A stretch of 64,000 nt of DNA, taken from contig NZ_CP058552.1 of NCBI RefSeq assembly GCF_013401555.1, positions 6,324,001 to 6,388,000 on the forward strand, read 5' to 3'. Position 1 is the first letter of the stretch; every line of letters starts with the position of its first letter. The translations under genes were made by a program, and so were the position numbers. Of this stretch, positions 62,692 through 64,000 are shown one piece after another. Below the pieces are notes generated by a model that saw only the letters and a program-made list of their open reading frames with translations, was not told the DNA's origin and searched no databases. Origin of the DNA: Paenibacillus sp. E222. GTDB taxonomy: Bacteria; Bacillota; Bacilli; Paenibacillales; Paenibacillaceae.

Positions 62692-62719
62692 AACGAACGC
62701 CGGTCACAGCGCCCGTTCC
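62692..62719 (-). terminator. Terminator after the M14 peptidase gene
   Basis: On the minus strand GAACGGGC pairs with GGCGTTCG around a short loop, followed by TTTTTT. Confidence 0.7.
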
Positions 62720-62806
62720 TGTTATACGAATGGACAACCCGTAAGTTTCATGTCTTCCCAACCGGATTATGTGAAGTCAGATTTCTTGGATTCCCAATCC
62801 TCCCTG

Positions 62807-64000
62807 TTAGTGCTCTCGATCTGTTAATAATTCAGCCAATAGCATGCCAACCTCTACGCAGATGTCATCGAACTGATCCATGGGCAGCGGGTTGACCCCG
62901 AGTCCCACTTCTACTGTGAAGCCAGGCTTCCGAAACTTCTGGATGAACCAGTCTTTGTACCCTGCATCGCTTCCACCCAGCTTAACTGCCTTGTACCCTG
63001 AAGCCCTTGCCAGTCTGCGTGACAGCGGTGCACTCTCCTTTGGCTCCAAATCCCGGTAGTTCCAATAAATTTCCTGTCCCTGGCTGTGCAGCGAAACGAC
63101 AGCATCGAAATGATGCTGCTCGGTCCACTGTGCAAGTGCCCACGCCTCCGGTTCCGATAAGGGAGCGGTTCCTGCATAATCTCTTGGCCCTGGGGACGTT
63201 ATTCCTCTTCTAGCCGCCTCTTCCTCCCAATAAGCCGGGAATTGGTCGTTAAGGTCTACTCCCCTAATATTGGATTTCCAGTGCGTAAAATGTGAGCGTC
63301 CGGCATTCCATTCCAGCAATTCTTCTGCATGGGGATGATCATTGACCACGCCCTCCTGCACCAATTCAACTCCATCCGGATTAACCATAGGGACAGCCCA
63401 CAGCGTAGTTTCCTGCATCCAGCGTTCCGTCTGAAATTGATGCCACGGCGTAGATGTACTGTAAGCCTTCGCATATTCTTCAATGAATCGCATCAGAACC
63501 GCGGTAGTCAGCCACTCATTTGCATGAACAGATGCGTTGACATGAATATGTTTGGGACCTTGACCCAAACGCAGATAAGGCAAAGCCTTGCCCATGACAC
63601 TGCTGCCAATCGAGCCAATCTCGATAAATGGATATTTCTTTTCCAGCAAACCGATATCACGTTTCATTTCACGGTAACCATACTCTCCCTGCAGCTTGAC
63701 GATAGTTTTTCCATTTGAATCCGGAATATGAATACATCGCCCGCACCAGTCCGGAATATTCGCTATTTCTGGATTAGCTTCGCGCAATTCTTCTTCAATC
63801 AGTCCAAAACGTAATGCGATACCGGCCACTTTCTCTCCCGGTTGCACTGCATACCTGCGCCCCGTTCCCGGCATAATGCGCAGCATCTGTCCTGTCAGCA
63901 AATAAGGCTGGGACGCTGCTTCCGGGTTGAGAGCGGCAAGTAACTCCTTCGTCATATGGTTTGCTGCCGCAATACGCGACAAGGTATCTCCCTGATGAAC
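62807..64000 (-). CDS. LysM-M14 carboxypeptidase, partial at window edge
   Basis: Peptidoglycan or peptide carboxypeptidase of the M14 zinc family; related enzymes cut gamma-D-glutamyl-diaminopimelate bonds during sporulation. The frame runs to the last base, beginning VHQGDTLSRIAAAN, part of a LysM repeat whose start lies outside the window. A second LysM (YAVQPGEKVAGIALRFGL) follows, then the M14 domain with the zinc residues in VHANEW and SLHSQGQ, and the catalytic Glu in FTVEVGLG. LysM repeats bind N-acetylglucosamine polymers. It is a typical spore- or wall-associated enzyme. Confidence 0.92.
   Translation of the reverse strand, partial: VHQGDTLSRIAAANHMTKELLAALNPEAASQPYLLTGQMLRIMPGTGRRYAVQPGEKVAGIALRFGLIEEELREANPEIANIPDWCGRCIHIPDSNGKTIVKLQGEYGYREMKRDIGLLEKKYPFIEIGSIGSSVMGKALPYLRLGQGPKHIHVNASVHANEWLTTAVLMRFIEEYAKAYSTSTPWHQFQTERWMQETTLWAVPMVNPDGVELVQEGVVNDHPHAEELLEWNAGRSHFTHWKSNIRGVDLNDQFPAYWEEEAARRGITSPGPRDYAGTAPLSEPEAWALAQWTEQHHFDAVVSLHSQGQEIYWNYRDLEPKESAPLSRRLARASGYKAVKLGGSDAGYKDWFIQKFRKPGFTVEVGLGVNPLPMDQFDDICVEVGMLLAELLTDREH

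Noticed and set aside
1..64000. CRISPR array, prophage, insertion sequence or integrative element
   Set aside because: I saw no spaced identical repeats, transposase, integrase, phage structural genes or tRNA-associated direct repeats.

Overview
The window looks like a chromosomal segment of a Paenibacillus-type Firmicute. The support is mid-range GC, strong AAGGAGG-like ribosome binding sites, frequent TTG/GTG starts, GlnR/TnrA-type boxes, a coproporphyrin-type hem cluster (hemE-hemH-hemY), YtpB-type terpene synthase, YesL, YitT, YugP, YuzB, ABC-F and LtaS homologues. This assignment comes from protein resemblance, not from a database search. About 62 protein genes, one probable 6S RNA and many intrinsic terminators are visible. 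I see no rRNA, tRNA, CRISPR array, transposase or prophage, so this is mostly core chromosome with some accessory clusters.

Layout. 0-10 kb: citramalate synthase (cimA), a TlpA-like thioredoxin, a JAMM peptidase that overlaps tail-to-tail with an ammonium-transporter operon (amt, GlnD-like nucleotidyltransferase, DnaQ-like exonuclease), MerR regulator with YugP-type zinc peptidase, a GltC-like LysR regulator and a rhomboid protease. 10-20.6 kb: thiol peroxidase, DUF1499 protein, 6S RNA, YesL, DEAD-box helicase, YitT, a secreted glycoside-hydrolase-like protein, a MATE pump, pfkA and a YtpB-like terpene synthase. 20.8-27.3 kb: an all-plus-strand envelope cluster made of a tiny His/Lys-rich exported protein ending in LPKTG without an anchor, a sortase, an amidase_6-type hydrolase, two flippase-like membrane proteins and an MFS permease.

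27.3-36.6 kb: cold-shock protein, small proteins, oligoendopeptidase F with two credible translation starts, LapA-like protein, M42 peptidase, a coiled-coil protein, and a DUF92-TetR-ABC-F operon. 36.7-41.7 kb: a MarR-led operon joining an arylsulfotransferase-like enzyme to a sulfonate/taurine-type ABC importer, with a terminator-like hairpin in the leader. 41.8-51.7 kb: secreted protein, FAH-family hydrolase, glycerophosphodiesterase, CapA-like protein, hemE-hemH-hemY, MFS exporter and cytochrome P450.

52-64 kb: secreted L-asparaginase with an upstream GlnR/TnrA box, methyltransferases, an LtaS-family enzyme, a cytidine-deaminase-like protein, a DsbA/FrnE-type oxidoreductase, a hairpin-rich intergenic element, aldo/keto reductase, small proteins, a cysteine-poor HesB-like protein beside YuzB, and an M14 carboxypeptidase with LysM repeats that runs off the right edge.

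Two GlnR/TnrA-type boxes (amt and asparaginase) tie nitrogen uptake and asparagine scavenging to nitrogen status. The most interesting candidates are the anchorless LPKTG protein with its sortase and amidase, the dual-start oligoendopeptidase F, the Cys-depleted HesB protein and the arylsulfotransferase-importer operon.
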